From Peptostreptococcus russellii (GTDB lineage Bacteria; Bacillota; Clostridia; Peptostreptococcales; Peptostreptococcaceae): a DNA stretch of 64,000 nucleotides. Shown one piece after another: positions 45,194 through 55,118 of this stretch (position 1 is the stretch's first letter; every line of letters begins with the position of its first letter). Below the pieces are notes generated by a model, which was not told where the DNA came from, ran no database searches, and saw only the letters and a list, made by a program, of their open reading frames with translations. The position numbers were made by a program, and so were the translations under genes. The stretch is from assembly GCF_003012055.1 (NCBI RefSeq), contig NZ_JYGE01000003.1:660600-724599 (forward strand). Reading direction: 5' to 3'.

Positions 45194-46050
45194 ACCCAAT
45201 AATATCTGTTATTCATTTGATCAAATGACCAACCTGTACCTTCTTTAACCTTAGTTCCTTCAGGTATTGTAGCATATACTCTTCTATCTCTAGGATCATC
45301 CCTGTTTTCCAGTGGTTTATTCAAACTATTATAATTAAAACTTGCATAGGTATTTTCTTTTATAACGTAATTACTATCTACCTCATTTCTTAGCCTCTGA
45401 GCAGAATAGACGGAAGAACTAGGTTTTTCGATTTCAGATTTACCATACACAATCACAGAATCTTCAGCTAGTAATTTTTCATTTTTATCATAAAATTCCT
45501 GCTTTACTGTTGCTTCAGACTTATTTATTATCTGTTTTTCTAAAAAGTTAATTTTAAAAGGAGTGGCACCATTATATCCACCATGTATTTCTTTATATGT
45601 AGTTACTATCTGCCAATCTTTTTCAGTCTCTTTTATTTCTACTCCCTTTATTAACTCATATGAAGATGATATATTTTTTAATTCAGGTTTTTGAAATACA
45701 TCTTTTGGTATAGATATAACTATATGAGCTCCCTCTTCTAATCTGGTAACATTACCTGATACAGATATATTATTATAGAAATTTATAATTTCACCACCAT
45801 AGTAGGATGTTTCATTTCCTGTGTGTAAAAGTGATGATGTATAAGCGCCTGTGTCTTGATCCGATAAATCAGAACTACTTAAATCTTGATTAATAATACT
45901 TGTCATAGGATCTGTCAAATCAATCTTATTTTCTACATTCTCAACACTTTCCTTTTGTATATTCTCTGCATAAGAATATGAACTTGTTACATTTCCAAAA
46001 GAAGCTATTAATAGAGAAGTTGACAACATTAAATTAATTACTTTTTTCAA
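45181..46050 (-). CDS. Secreted protein of unknown function
   Basis: A 289-residue exported protein I do not recognise. It has a signal peptide (KKVINLMLSTSLLIASFGNVTSSYSYA), an acidic Ser/Asp-rich stretch, and a region (about 85-215) that looks like the first beta-sandwich of a Gram-positive adhesin (GGEIINFYNNISVSGN...GAHIVISIPKDVF). The C-terminal ~60 residues (YATIPEGTKVKEGTGWSFDQMNNRYYWVKIL) resemble an SH3-like wall-binding fold. There is no sorting signal, membrane anchor or CWB2 module. It ends inside its terminator. The start is a TTG with GGAGG nine bases before it. Confidence 0.65.
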   Translation of the reverse strand: MKKVINLMLSTSLLIASFGNVTSSYSYAENIQKESVENVENKIDLTDPMTSIINQDLSSSDLSDQDTGAYTSSLLHTGNETSYYGGEIINFYNNISVSGNVTRLEEGAHIVISIPKDVFQKPELKNISSSYELIKGVEIKETEKDWQIVTTYKEIHGGYNGATPFKINFLEKQIINKSEATVKQEFYDKNEKLLAEDSVIVYGKSEIEKPSSSVYSAQRLRNEVDSNYVIKENTYASFNYNSLNKPLENRDDPRDRRVYATIPEGTKVKEGTGWSFDQMNNRYYWVKIL

Positions 46051-46515
46051 ATTTTAAAACCTCCTTTAACATACTCTTATAGTTTGCTTTTAAAATTATT
46101 AACCTCCCTTCACTTTTATTAAATTATATAATATAAACTTTAATCCCAAACAATACTTGACTCTATCGGTATTGTTTAAATTTACAAAAAACAAACTACA
46201 TAATATAACATTTTTTTTTATTTTTTCATATTTTAAATATTTAAACCCTTATTTTCTATCTGTTTTCAAAATGAATAGTAATTTTAAAAAAGAGTATTAT
46301 CTTTAAAAAATCATCTATAAAATAATTATAAATCTTTTTTTGTTATTTTTTCTGATATAATAACACATATTTTTTATACTAATATAATAAAAAATACATA
46401 AAAATTACTAAGTATATAATTATATACTTAGTAATAAAGTTTTAATAATTAAAAATATCTAATTTAAAAATAAAGACCCTACAAATATTTTTCAATATCT
46501 GTAGGGTCTAAGATT
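46051..46515. other. Gene-free region between the secreted-protein gene and yqeY
   Basis: Extremely AT-rich. The only structure I can support is the yqeY terminator at 46464-46509. Confidence 0.5.
46464..46509 (-). terminator. Terminator of rpsU-yqeY
   Basis: Stem AGACCCTACA (46474-46483) / TGTAGGGTCT (46500-46509) with a minus-strand TTTATTTTTA tail, just after the yqeY stop. Confidence 0.88.
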
Positions 46516-46956
46516 TTACAAATTCTTTTTAACAAGTTCATTAATTTTTCTGCCGTCTGCACGTCCCACAGTTTTCGGCTTGATAGTAGTCATAATCTTA
46601 CCCATATCCTTCATAGAAGTAGCTCCTACTTCGGCGATGGTATCAATTACAATCTTTTCCAATTCATCTTCGCTTAATTGTTGAGGTAGGTATTCTTCTA
46701 AAACTTGTATTTCAGATTTTGCTTCTTCAATCAGATCTTCTCTATTAGCTTTTTCAAACTCCACTAGGGAATCATTTCTTTGCTTTAGCTGTTTAGATAT
46801 TATATCAACTACACCTTCTTCACTTAGCTCTACGCGGTTATCAACCTCATATTGCTTTATAGCAGCTCTGATAAGTGTAATCACTGATTTTCTGACTGTA
46901 TCTTTATTTTTCATTGAAGACTTCAAATCTTCTTGGAGTCTTTCTTTAAGGGACAT
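46516..46956 (-). CDS. YqeY (GatB/Yqey domain) protein
   Basis: A 146-residue protein resembling the tRNA-binding tail of GatB, widely encoded next to rpsU; a role in tRNA amidotransfer is suspected but not shown. Recognisable: LKERLQEDLKSSMKNKDTVRKSVITLIRAAIKQ at the start and MKDMGKIMTTIKPKTVGRADGRKINELVKK at the end. The ATG at 46956 follows AAGAGG by eight bases; a GTG nine bases earlier overlaps the site. It follows rpsU by 22 bases. Confidence 0.92.
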   Translation of the reverse strand: MSLKERLQEDLKSSMKNKDTVRKSVITLIRAAIKQYEVDNRVELSEEGVVDIISKQLKQRNDSLVEFEKANREDLIEEAKSEIQVLEEYLPQQLSEDELEKIVIDTIAEVGATSMKDMGKIMTTIKPKTVGRADGRKINELVKKNL

Positions 46957-46978
46957 CCCCTTCACCTCTTCTTAATTA

Positions 46979-47158
46979 CTATTTTTTAGCGTTTTTTCTT
47001 CTAGCAGCTTCTGCTTTTTTCTTACGCTTAACACTTGGCTTGTCATAGTGTTCTCTTTTTCTAACTTCTGACATTATGCCAGACATAGCACATTGACGCT
47101 TAAATCTTCTAAGCGCACTGTCTAATGATTCATTTTCTCTTACTCTTACTTCTGACAT
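46979..47158 (-). CDS. rpsU: Ribosomal protein S21
   Basis: The small basic 30S protein S21, 59 residues when started at the ATG at 47158, which follows GGGAGG by eight bases. [23 protein letters not shown] and the basic end ([17 protein letters not shown]) are standard. It forms an operon with yqeY and has its own promoter at 47221-47249. Confidence 0.97.
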   Translation of the reverse strand: MSEVRVRENESLDSALRRFKRQCAMSGIMSEVRKREHYDKPSVKRKKKAEAARRKNAKK

Positions 47159-47220
47159 CTGTTTCACCTCCCTACAACTTAGCGATTTATCAAACCAATC
47201 TTTTAGTTTAATACCCTAAT

Positions 47221-47249
47221 ATTATAATCTAATTTTTTATATTTATCAA
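47221..47249 (-). promoter_or_regulatory. rpsU promoter
   Basis: On the minus strand -35 TTGATA (47244-47249), 17-base spacer, -10 TATAAT (47221-47226), about 60 bases before the start codon. Confidence 0.75.
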
Positions 47250-47370
47250 GTCTTTTTGTTATAATATTTTATTTTACTACTATATTTTTAATTTTAACAT
47301 TGAACTTGTTATAATCTAGGCACTTTTATTTAAATTAAATACATAATAAGCTATTATATCTCAATCTATC

Positions 47371-47715
47371 CTAGTCCGTTACTAATTTTGTTAGTGGTTT
47401 ACCTGCTAATAAATGGTAATGAATATGGTCAACTTCTTGTCCACCATTTTTACCACAATTATTTATTACTCTATATCCATCCTTTGCAAAGCCTTCTTGA
47501 TCAGCAATCTTTCTAATAGCTCTGTGGATATCTGCTATTATATCCATTTCTTCATATGAAATATCTTCAAGGCTAGCATAGTGCTTCTTAGGTACTACTA
47601 GGATATGAACTGGTGTCACTGGGCTCATATCTTTAAATGCAGCCACTTTTTCATCTTCATATACCATATTTGTTGGTATTTCTCCATTTGCTAACTTACA
47701 AAATATACAATCCAT
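47371..47715 (-). CDS. HIT family protein (nucleotide phosphoramidase-like)
   Basis: A 114-residue histidine-triad protein of the HINT group, which hydrolyses AMP-lysine and similar phosphoramidates. The triad motif HIHYHLL is at ~96-102 and the N-terminus MDCIFCKLANGEIPTNMVYEDE is typical, with a CxxC. The ATG at 47715 has GGGGG eight bases before it; a GTG upstream is inside the site. It has its own promoter. Confidence 0.95.
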   Translation of the reverse strand: MDCIFCKLANGEIPTNMVYEDEKVAAFKDMSPVTPVHILVVPKKHYASLEDISYEEMDIIADIHRAIRKIADQEGFAKDGYRVINNCGKNGGQEVDHIHYHLLAGKPLTKLVTD

Positions 47716-47747
47716 TTTATCATCCCCCACATTTATATACTAAATAT

Positions 47748-47776
47748 ATTATAACACTTCTTCATCATTTTACCAA
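47748..47776 (-). promoter_or_regulatory. Promoter of the HIT gene
   Basis: On the minus strand -35 TTGGTA (47771-47776), 17-base spacer, -10 TATAAT (47748-47753). Confidence 0.6.
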
Positions 47777-47800
47777 ATCATGTCAATATGAAATTATTAC

Positions 47801-48121
47801 CTATCTTAATTTAACTGCAGTTCCTGAACAAGTAACCATTAACATTCCATTATCCGCTCCCAATACTTCATAATCCATTTTCACGCCCACAACAGCATCT
47901 GCACCAATATTTTCTGCTCTTTCAGCCATTTCATCAAGTGCCTCTTCTCTAGCTCTCATAAGCTCATTTTCGTAGCCCTGACTTCTGCCACCAAAGAAGT
48001 TTCTAAAACCTGCTCCAATATCTTTCATAAAGTTTACACCAGAAACAACTTCTCCAAATACAATACCTCTATATGCTGCAATTTCTCTTCCTTCTACACT
48101 ACTTGTTGTTGTAATAACCAT
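47801..48121 (-). CDS. YbjQ/UPF0145 family protein
   Basis: A 106-residue protein of the YbjQ (DUF74) family, a small fold that forms pentamers in solved relatives and has no proven function (sometimes labelled heavy-metal-binding). Typical segments are [25 protein letters not shown], the [30 protein letters not shown] block and the TCSGTAVKL end. Ribosome site GGAGGT. It precedes the HIT gene by 85 bases. Confidence 0.9.
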   Translation of the reverse strand: MVITTTSSVEGREIAAYRGIVFGEVVSGVNFMKDIGAGFRNFFGGRSQGYENELMRAREEALDEMAERAENIGADAVVGVKMDYEVLGADNGMLMVTCSGTAVKLR

Positions 48122-48755
48122 AATTTACCTCCAAATCTATAATTATCTTACTATAATATGTAACTTACTATATTATACTATAATATTAAGCTTATATGAA
48201 TTACTTATTATATAAAATTCACAATTTTTAGAAATATAGATAATTATGTTCTGGAAAATATAAATAAAATAAGTATGAACAAGCCTTTCTGCAATTATGT
48301 GTTTTATTCTTTTAAAATCTTAGACTAAATACAAATTTTTTTTATTTTTATACAAACTTTTTTATACAAATTTTTTATCATTTTTAGATTTTATATATAA
48401 AAGCGACCTTTATTTATTCAATAAATTTTTCTGTACTTTTTTCTGTACTTTTTTCTGTACTTTATTATATACAATTATATAGAGAGCAATGAAAACATTG
48501 ATCTCTATATTTATAGCAGTGTATTTATAATATTTTTATTGATTATTTATAGCTTTTTATTACTTAGTTATAATAACTTTATTACTTAACTAGAGTAATC
48601 TTATTACTTACAATCAAACTCATTACTTAACCTAGATAAATTTTAATGAAAAGCACTTATTTTATAATATTTTTATACACTAGCTAAACCATAATCTTCT
48701 ATTTATTATATACGAATTATTAATAATATCCTATCCTTATCTACTTATTATAAGT
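48122..48755. other. Gene-free region after mtaB with short repeats
   Basis: No gene. Contains a threefold 12-base tandem repeat CTGTACTTTTTT (48431-48466), the block ATTACTTA at 48559, 48581, 48603 and 48622 (spacing 22, 22, 19), and a strong hairpin at 48477-48511 (ATAGAGA..CAATG / CATTG..TCTCTAT) that may end the mtaB transcript although no T-run follows. Confidence 0.55.
48431..48466. repeat. Threefold 12-base tandem repeat
   Basis: CTGTACTTTTTT at 48431-48442 and 48443-48454, then CTGTACTTTATT at 48455-48466. Confidence 0.85.
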
Positions 48756-50051
48756 CTAGCATATCTCTGCTAAGCAATAATCATCCTTTATCTCTGTTAT
48801 TTTAACGTCTAAGAATTGATCACTAATATTTTTATCTGACTTAGCTTTTACTCTTATATAATTATCTGTAAGCCCTTCATAAACTCCATCAGAATTTTTA
48901 TCTTCAAATAATACTCTCATAGTTTTACCAAGATAATTAGATGCAAACTCCTTGAAATTCTTAGTACAAAGACCAAGTAAGGCTGCACTTCTCATATTTT
49001 TAATCTGAGGATCAACCTGATTATCCATCTTAGCTGCTGGTGTTCCCTTTCTTGGGGAATACTTAAATACATGAGTATGCATTAGCTTTATCTCTTTTAA
49101 AAACTTCAATGTCTCAGAAAATTCTTCATTTGTTTCTCCAGGAAAGCCTACAATTACATCCGTAGTAATTGCAACATCGGGAATTCTTTCTCTAAGAGTA
49201 TCTACTATTTGCTTGTATTCTTCAGATGTATACCTTCTATTCATTCTTTTTAAAGTTTCATCCGAACCACTTTGCAGTGATAGATGATAATGAGGTACTA
49301 ACTTGTCTATTTTACAGATTTCATCGACAAATTCATCTGTAAATAAAATTGGCTCCACAGAGCTAAGTCTGATTCTCTCTATTCCTTCTATCTTTGCAAT
49401 TTCTTTGATTACTGTAAGAATACTTGAACCGTCTTTTAAATCTTTACCATAAGAGGCTACGTGTATTCCTGTTAATACAACTTCCTTAAATCCATTTTTA
49501 GCTAAATTACTTACTTCATTGATTATTCCATCAAGATCTCTAGATCTTACCCTTCCTCTAGCATATGGAATGATACAGTATGTACAATATCTATCACATC
49601 CATCCTGTATCTTAATAAAGGCTCTATTTCTTCCATTTGTTTCAACTATTTCTATTTCCTCAAATTCTTTTACCTTCATTATATCATCTACAGTACTTAT
49701 TTTAGACTCACAATCTATAGATTCAACCTTCTCTACTATAGTTTTTCTATCATGCGTTCCCATAACAAGATTAACATCTTCTATATCCAGTATTTCTTCT
49801 GGAGATACCTGAGAATAACATCCAACAACTGCTATAATCGATTTAGGATTTTTCTTTTTTACTCTTCTTATATATTGTCTTGATTTTCTATCAGACATAT
49901 GCGTAACTGTACATGTATTTATAACATAAACATCTGCGTACTCTTCACTATCTACTCCAGTATATCCACTTTTTTCAAATATTTCTAGCATGGCTTCTGT
50001 TTCGTATTGGTTGACTTTACAACCTAGTGTATAAAATGCCACCTTCTTCAA
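48756..50051 (-). CDS. mtaB: tRNA-threonylcarbamoyladenosine methylthiotransferase MtaB
   Basis: A radical-SAM methylthiotransferase that makes ms2t6A at tRNA position 37. The 431 residues show the N-terminal UPF0004 domain with its three cluster Cys (TLGCKVNQYE, NTCTVTH, VGCYSQ), the radical SAM motif CDRYCTYC near 151-158, and a C-terminal TRAM domain (about 370-431). The TLGCKVN start separates it from MiaB/RimO. The start is a TTG with AGGAGG upstream. It follows rsmE by one base and is the last gene of the heat-shock region. Confidence 0.95.
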   Translation of the reverse strand: MKKVAFYTLGCKVNQYETEAMLEIFEKSGYTGVDSEEYADVYVINTCTVTHMSDRKSRQYIRRVKKKNPKSIIAVVGCYSQVSPEEILDIEDVNLVMGTHDRKTIVEKVESIDCESKISTVDDIMKVKEFEEIEIVETNGRNRAFIKIQDGCDRYCTYCIIPYARGRVRSRDLDGIINEVSNLAKNGFKEVVLTGIHVASYGKDLKDGSSILTVIKEIAKIEGIERIRLSSVEPILFTDEFVDEICKIDKLVPHYHLSLQSGSDETLKRMNRRYTSEEYKQIVDTLRERIPDVAITTDVIVGFPGETNEEFSETLKFLKEIKLMHTHVFKYSPRKGTPAAKMDNQVDPQIKNMRSAALLGLCTKNFKEFASNYLGKTMRVLFEDKNSDGVYEGLTDNYIRVKAKSDKNISDQFLDVKITEIKDDYCLAEIC

Positions 50052-50052
50052 A

Positions 50053-50829
50053 CTACATTCCTCCTATATCACCTAATTCATAAAGTGTTATGCTACTTGC
50101 CACTATTGAGGCAGTTTCTGTCCTAAATATTCTAGGACCCATACTTACTGAGTCTATTCCATTTTCCTTAATCTTTTCATTTTCAGATTCAGAAAATCCT
50201 CCTTCAGGACCTATGAATATACCAATAGACACTTCTTCCTTAGAATCTACTATTTTCTTTACTCTTTCACTGGAAAGTACTTCCTTAATTCCTAGAGACT
50301 TTTCTGCTTCATATGGAGATATATTTATATCATTTTCTGACATATCCTTTAAAGCTTCTCCAAAGCTCAAGACTCCTCTTAATTTTGGAATCTGCCCTCT
50401 CTTTGATTGCTTAGCTGCCTCATAGACTATTCTTTCCCATCTTTCAAACTTTTTATCTGCTTTTTTATCATTAAGATTTACAATACTTCTTTTTGTATTT
50501 ACGAGTATAATTTCTAATACTCCACACTCTGTTAGCTTTTGTAATATTATATCCATTTTTGTGCTTTTAGGTAGTCCTTGATATAGTTTAAGCTTTATCC
50601 TACTTTCCCTATTTACCTTTACTTCTTCTATTATATTAAGAAGCACAGTATCTTTGCTTATTTCTGCTATTTCACATATATATTCTTTATTATGTCCATC
50701 ACAAACTTCTATCTTATCACCATTAGAATATCTTAGAACCTTTGATATATGCTTTACATCTTCACCATATATATTTAAAGACTTATTTTCTAAGTCTATA
50801 TCTTCTAATTCAACAAAAAATCTATCCAT
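50053..50829 (-). CDS. rsmE: 16S rRNA m3U1498 methyltransferase RsmE
   Basis: A SPOUT-fold SAM-dependent methyltransferase of 258 residues. The knot region is clear near the C-terminus: SIGIFIGPEGGFSESENEKI followed by MGPRIFRTETA. The N-terminal PUA-like domain begins MDRFFVELEDI. It lies ten bases after prmA and one before mtaB, so the three modification genes are co-transcribed. Ribosome site TAGGGGTAG. Confidence 0.95.
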   Translation of the reverse strand: MDRFFVELEDIDLENKSLNIYGEDVKHISKVLRYSNGDKIEVCDGHNKEYICEIAEISKDTVLLNIIEEVKVNRESRIKLKLYQGLPKSTKMDIILQKLTECGVLEIILVNTKRSIVNLNDKKADKKFERWERIVYEAAKQSKRGQIPKLRGVLSFGEALKDMSENDINISPYEAEKSLGIKEVLSSERVKKIVDSKEEVSIGIFIGPEGGFSESENEKIKENGIDSVSMGPRIFRTETASIVASSITLYELGDIGGM

Positions 50830-50839
50830 CTATCTACCC

Positions 50840-51790
50840 CTATCTCGCTAGTATGCAGGCCCATTCACCCTTTTTTTGCACTTCTATGACTTCAAATCCA
50901 TTTGCTTCCAAAGCTTTGCTCACTTCATCTATTTTATCTAATATTATGCCTGAAGATATAAAAATACCATCTTTAGCAAGGAAGTTTTTGACATCTTTTG
51001 ATAGTAATATCACTATATCTGCCATTATATTAGCTACAAGCACATCTGCTTTTATATTTTTATCTATATCATCCGCCAAATTACCTTCAACTGCACTCAT
51101 TATGTTCGAAACATTATTTTTTTCTATATTTTCTTTAGCTACATCAACAGCTATTTTATCTATATCTATTCCAATTACTTTTTTAGCACCTAGTTTTGCA
51201 GCTGTAATCCCAAGTATTCCACTTCCGCAGCCTATATCAAATACTGTAGAGTCATCTTTAACAAATTTCTCAAGATTTGCAACACACATACTAGTTGTTT
51301 CATGATTTCCTGTTCCAAAAGCCATTCCTGGATTCATTTCTATCAAAATATCATCTGAATTTGCACTGTAATCTTCCCACTCAGGCTTAATAATTATTTT
51401 TTCCCCAATTCTAGTTGGTTTATAATACTTTTTCCAATTATTCGCCCAGTCTTGCTCATCTACTGATTCTGAATAGACCTTGCCTTGACCAATATCTAGA
51501 CCATAATTTGGAAGAAGATTTATTTTTTCCTGTATAATACTTATAAACTCCATTATATTTATCTTTTCATCCACATATGTCTTTATCTTAACCGAATCAT
51601 CTTTCCTGTTTTCTTCAAGTATATCATCTTCTACATAATCCCAATCATATTCATGTGTTTTTTCAAAATTAAAATCTTTAGGATCATCTATCATAGCACC
51701 TTCTGCACCGTTTTCAAATAGTATATTAGTTATTGCTTCTACAGCTTCTGTAGTAGTTTTGATTGTTATTTCTGTCCAAATTTTACTCAC
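50840..51790 (-). CDS. prmA: Ribosomal protein L11 methyltransferase PrmA
   Basis: Trimethylates L11 using SAM. The 316 residues have the N-terminal L11-binding domain (MSKIWTEITIKTTTEAVEAITNILFENGAEGAMIDD) and a class I methyltransferase domain with motif I VFDIGCGSGILGI near 179-191 and the preceding NPGMAFGTGNHETT. The start is GTG with AGGAGG upstream. It lies 131 bases after dnaJ, past a terminator. Confidence 0.95.
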   Translation of the reverse strand: MSKIWTEITIKTTTEAVEAITNILFENGAEGAMIDDPKDFNFEKTHEYDWDYVEDDILEENRKDDSVKIKTYVDEKINIMEFISIIQEKINLLPNYGLDIGQGKVYSESVDEQDWANNWKKYYKPTRIGEKIIIKPEWEDYSANSDDILIEMNPGMAFGTGNHETTSMCVANLEKFVKDDSTVFDIGCGSGILGITAAKLGAKKVIGIDIDKIAVDVAKENIEKNNVSNIMSAVEGNLADDIDKNIKADVLVANIMADIVILLSKDVKNFLAKDGIFISSGIILDKIDEVSKALEANGFEVIEVQKKGEWACILAR

Positions 51791-51884
51791 TTTTTCCTCC
51801 TATTATAGTACTTTATATATTTTATCACCGTTTTTCCAAATAGTAATTTACATCTTTTCTATTATATCACCTTTAAAATAAAAA

Positions 51885-51922
51885 TGCGACTTCAATCTAA
51901 TTAGACCGAAATCGCACCTTTT
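51885..51922 (-). terminator. Terminator after dnaJ
   Basis: Stem TGCGACTTC (51885-51893) / GAAATCGCA (51908-51916), one mismatch or GU pair, with a minus-strand TTTTTATTTT tail, directly after the dnaJ stop. It separates the chaperone genes from prmA-rsmE-mtaB. Confidence 0.8.
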
Positions 51923-53088
51923 TATTTGCTAAAAAAATCTTCTATCTTTTGACCGAAAGACTTTTTATTTTCTTGTACTTTTTCTCCAGTTTCTCCAGCA
52001 AATTCTCTTAAAAGTTCTTTTTGCTTATCTGAAAGCTTCTTTGGCACTTCAACTTCTACCTTAACGTATTGATCTCCTCTTGAGCTTGAATTCATCTTCT
52101 GAATTCCCTTACCCTTTAATCTAAATACGGTACCTGTTTGAGTTCCTGCTGGGATAGAATATTTAACATCACCATCTATAGTAGGAACCTGTAAGTCATC
52201 TCCTAGAGCAGCCTGAACAAATGTTACTGGCATATCAATATATACATCATATCCTTCTCTTGTAAACTTCTTATCTGGCTTAACCTTTACAATTATGTAT
52301 AAATCCCCTCTTGGAGCACCCTTATCCCCATATTCACCTTGGCCAGCAAGCTTTATTATCTGACCATCATCTATACCAGCTGGTATATCTACTTCTATAG
52401 TCTTTGTCTTTCTTACTGAACCGCTTCCACCACATTCATTGCATGGATGTTCTATCTCTTCACCTGTTCCGCTACATTTAGAACAAGTTCTTTGTGAAGA
52501 CATATTACCAAATGGAGTCTGTCTTATTTCAGTTATGACACCTGATCCTCCACACTCAGAACAAGTCTTTTTAGATGTTCCTGGCTTAGCACCAGATCCA
52601 TTACATACTTCACACTCTTCATTTCTAGTTACTTTCAATGATACTTTCTTACCAAAAGCTGCGTCTTTGAAATCAATTCTTATAGACTGTTGTATATCAG
52701 CGCCTCTCACTGGTCCTCTTCTTGTAGAACCACCGAATCCGCCAAATCCACCAAATCCTCTTGAGCTTCCGCCGCCAAATATATCTCCAAAGATATCTCC
52801 GAAAATATCTTCAAATCCAGCACCGCCATACGAACCTCCGCCGCCAAATCCACCTTGTCCATTTACAGCATCTGCTCCGTATTGGTCATATATATTTCTT
52901 TTCTCAGAGTCTGATAGCACTTCATATGCTTCATTAATCTCCTTGAATTTTTCCTCGGCTTCTTTATCATCAGGATTTTTATCTGGATGATATTTCATAG
53001 CTAACTTTCTATAAGCTTTTTTAATTTCTTTATCATCAGCAGTTTCTGATACACCTAAGATATCATAATAATTCTTATTTGTACTCAA
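51922..53088 (-). CDS. dnaJ: Chaperone protein DnaJ
   Basis: Co-chaperone that stimulates DnaK ATP hydrolysis and delivers substrates. The 388 residues hold a J-domain (5-70, with HPD), a long Gly/Phe-rich linker (about 75-130), four CxxCxGxG zinc-finger repeats ([32 protein letters not shown]) and the C-terminal peptide-binding domains. The start is TTG. It follows dnaK by 126 bases that contain a perfect hairpin. Confidence 0.97.
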   Translation of the reverse strand: MSTNKNYYDILGVSETADDKEIKKAYRKLAMKYHPDKNPDDKEAEEKFKEINEAYEVLSDSEKRNIYDQYGADAVNGQGGFGGGGSYGGAGFEDIFGDIFGDIFGGGSSRGFGGFGGFGGSTRRGPVRGADIQQSIRIDFKDAAFGKKVSLKVTRNEECEVCNGSGAKPGTSKKTCSECGGSGVITEIRQTPFGNMSSQRTCSKCSGTGEEIEHPCNECGGSGSVRKTKTIEVDIPAGIDDGQIIKLAGQGEYGDKGAPRGDLYIIVKVKPDKKFTREGYDVYIDMPVTFVQAALGDDLQVPTIDGDVKYSIPAGTQTGTVFRLKGKGIQKMNSSSRGDQYVKVEVEVPKKLSDKQKELLREFAGETGEKVQENKKSFGQKIEDFFSK

Positions 53089-53115
53089 ATTCTTACACCT
53101 GCCTTATCTTTAATT

Positions 53116-53151
53116 AACAATAGCTTGTGGTTAATACCACAAGCTATTGTT
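53116..53151 (-). promoter_or_regulatory. Perfect hairpin between dnaK and dnaJ
   Basis: A 15-base perfect stem, AACAATAGCTTGTGG (53116-53130) / CCACAAGCTATTGTT (53137-53151), loop TTAATA. The following minus-strand sequence is not a strong T-run, so it looks like a partial attenuator or an mRNA-processing/stability element that lowers dnaJ relative to dnaK. Confidence 0.65.
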
Positions 53152-53214
53152 CTGTATCAACACTCTTTCAATTATATTCTAAAACTATTCGAATGTCTAT
53201 ACTGTTTTATCCGA

Positions 53215-55068
53215 CTACTTATTGTCCTCATCCTTTACTTCTGTAAAGTCAGCATCTACTACATTATCATCCTTTGGAGTTGATTCTTCCTGAGCTTCAG
53301 CTCCCTGACCTGCAGCAGCTTCCTGCTGTGCCTGAGAATACATTTCCTGAGAAATCTTCTGGAATTTATTCATTAGTTCTTCAACAGCGTTATTTATTTC
53401 TTCTGATGTAGAATTTTCATTGTCCTTTACTTCTCTAACCTTAGCAATAGAAGCTTCTATATCTGACTTTTCTTCTGAACCAATCTTATCGCCTAATTCT
53501 TCCAAAGTCTGTTCTGTCTGATATGCTAGTGATTCAGCATGGTTAACAGCTTCTATCTTTTCCTTCTTTATCTTATCAGCTTCAGCATTTGCTTCTGCTT
53601 CTCTAACCTTCTTTTCAATTTCTTCTTCTGACATATTAGTGTTTGAAGTTATAGTTATCTTTTGTTCCTTACCTGTTCCTAGATCCTTAGCTGTTACATT
53701 AACTATACCATTTGCATCTATATCAAAGGCAACCTCTATCTGTGGCACACCTCTCTTTGCTGGTGGGATATTAGTAAGCTGGAATCTACCAAGAGTAGTA
53801 TTGTCATAAGACATAGCTCTTTCACCCTGAAGAACATGTATATCAACTGCTGTCTGGTTATCAGCTGCTGTAGAGAATACCTGTGATTTCTTAGCAGGAA
53901 TTGTTGTATTTCTTTCTATTATCTTAGTAAATACATTACCTAATGTTTCTATACCTAATGAAAGTGGAGTAACATCTAGTAGTAATATATCATTTACTTC
54001 TCCTGTAAGAACACCTGCCTGTATTGAAGCACCTGCTGCAACACATTCATCTGGGTTTATTCCCTTATGAGGATCTTTACCTATAAAGTTCTTAACTGCA
54101 TCCTGAACTGCTGGTATTCTTGTAGAACCACCTACTAATAAAACATCATCTATATCTGAATTAGCAAGACCTGCATCCTTCATTGCCTGCTTAGTTGGTT
54201 CCATTGTTTTTCTTACTAAATCTGCAGTTAATTCATTGAATTTAGCTCTTGTTAAGTCCATATTTAAATGCTTTGGACCTTCTGCTGTTGCAGTTATAAA
54301 TGGTAGATTTATATTTGTAGACATTGTAGAAGAAAGTTCCTTCTTTGCCTTTTCTGCAGCTTCCTTTAATCTCTGAAGAGACATATTATCACTTCTTAAA
54401 TCTACACCTTCTGCCTTTTGGAATTCATCTGCTAGGTAGTCCATAACTATCTTATCAAAGTCATCCCCACCAAGTTTATTGTTACCTGCAGTAGCTAGTA
54501 CTTCAAATGTACCATCACCTATTTCAAGGATAGATATATCAAATGTACCACCACCTAAGTCAAATACCAATATCTTCTTTTCTTCATCTAACTTATCAAG
54601 ACCATATGCAAGTGAAGCAGCTGTTGGCTCATTTATAATTCTCTTAACTTCAAGACCTGCTATCTTACCAGCATCCTTTGTTGCCTGTCTCTGAGCATCT
54701 GTAAAATAAGCTGGAACAGTTATTACTGCTTCTGTTACTTTATCTCCTAGGTAACTTTCAGCATCTGCCTTTAACTTCTGAAGTATAATTGCTGATATTT
54801 CCTGTGGTGAATAATCTTTTCCGTCTATCTTTACATCATAATCAGTACCCATATGAGTCTTAATTGATGTTATTGTTCTATCTGCATTAGTTACTGCCTG
54901 TCTCTTTGCAGGTTCTCCAACTAATCTTTCTCCATCCTTTGTAAAAGCTACTACTGATGGAGTAGTTCTCATACCTTCATTATTTGGTATTATTGTAGGT
55001 TCTCCACCTTCTAATACTGCTACACATGAATTTGTTGTTCCTAAATCTATTCCTATTACCTTTGCCAT
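53215..55068 (-). CDS. dnaK: Chaperone protein DnaK (Hsp70)
   Basis: ATP-driven protein-folding chaperone; 617 residues, typical of Firmicutes (which lack part of the nucleotide-binding domain insert). Signatures: [13 protein letters not shown] (5-17), [12 protein letters not shown] (~170-181), [13 protein letters not shown] (~305-317) and an acidic C-terminal tail after a helical lid. Ribosome site GGAGGT. It is the third gene of the hrcA operon. Confidence 0.98.
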   Translation of the reverse strand: MAKVIGIDLGTTNSCVAVLEGGEPTIIPNNEGMRTTPSVVAFTKDGERLVGEPAKRQAVTNADRTITSIKTHMGTDYDVKIDGKDYSPQEISAIILQKLKADAESYLGDKVTEAVITVPAYFTDAQRQATKDAGKIAGLEVKRIINEPTAASLAYGLDKLDEEKKILVFDLGGGTFDISILEIGDGTFEVLATAGNNKLGGDDFDKIVMDYLADEFQKAEGVDLRSDNMSLQRLKEAAEKAKKELSSTMSTNINLPFITATAEGPKHLNMDLTRAKFNELTADLVRKTMEPTKQAMKDAGLANSDIDDVLLVGGSTRIPAVQDAVKNFIGKDPHKGINPDECVAAGASIQAGVLTGEVNDILLLDVTPLSLGIETLGNVFTKIIERNTTIPAKKSQVFSTAADNQTAVDIHVLQGERAMSYDNTTLGRFQLTNIPPAKRGVPQIEVAFDIDANGIVNVTAKDLGTGKEQKITITSNTNMSEEEIEKKVREAEANAEADKIKKEKIEAVNHAESLAYQTEQTLEELGDKIGSEEKSDIEASIAKVREVKDNENSTSEEINNAVEELMNKFQKISQEMYSQAQQEAAAGQGAEAQEESTPKDDNVVDADFTEVKDEDNK

Positions 55069-55118
55069 AATTTATACCTCCAAAATCGTTTATCTTTTTC
55101 TTTAATTATTTGAATATA

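Noticed and set aside
52439..52990. A 183-codon plus-strand open frame opposite dnaJ
   Set aside because: It mirrors the Gly-rich and Cys-rich parts of dnaJ, is full of Pro, and has no ribosome site; a shadow of the real gene.
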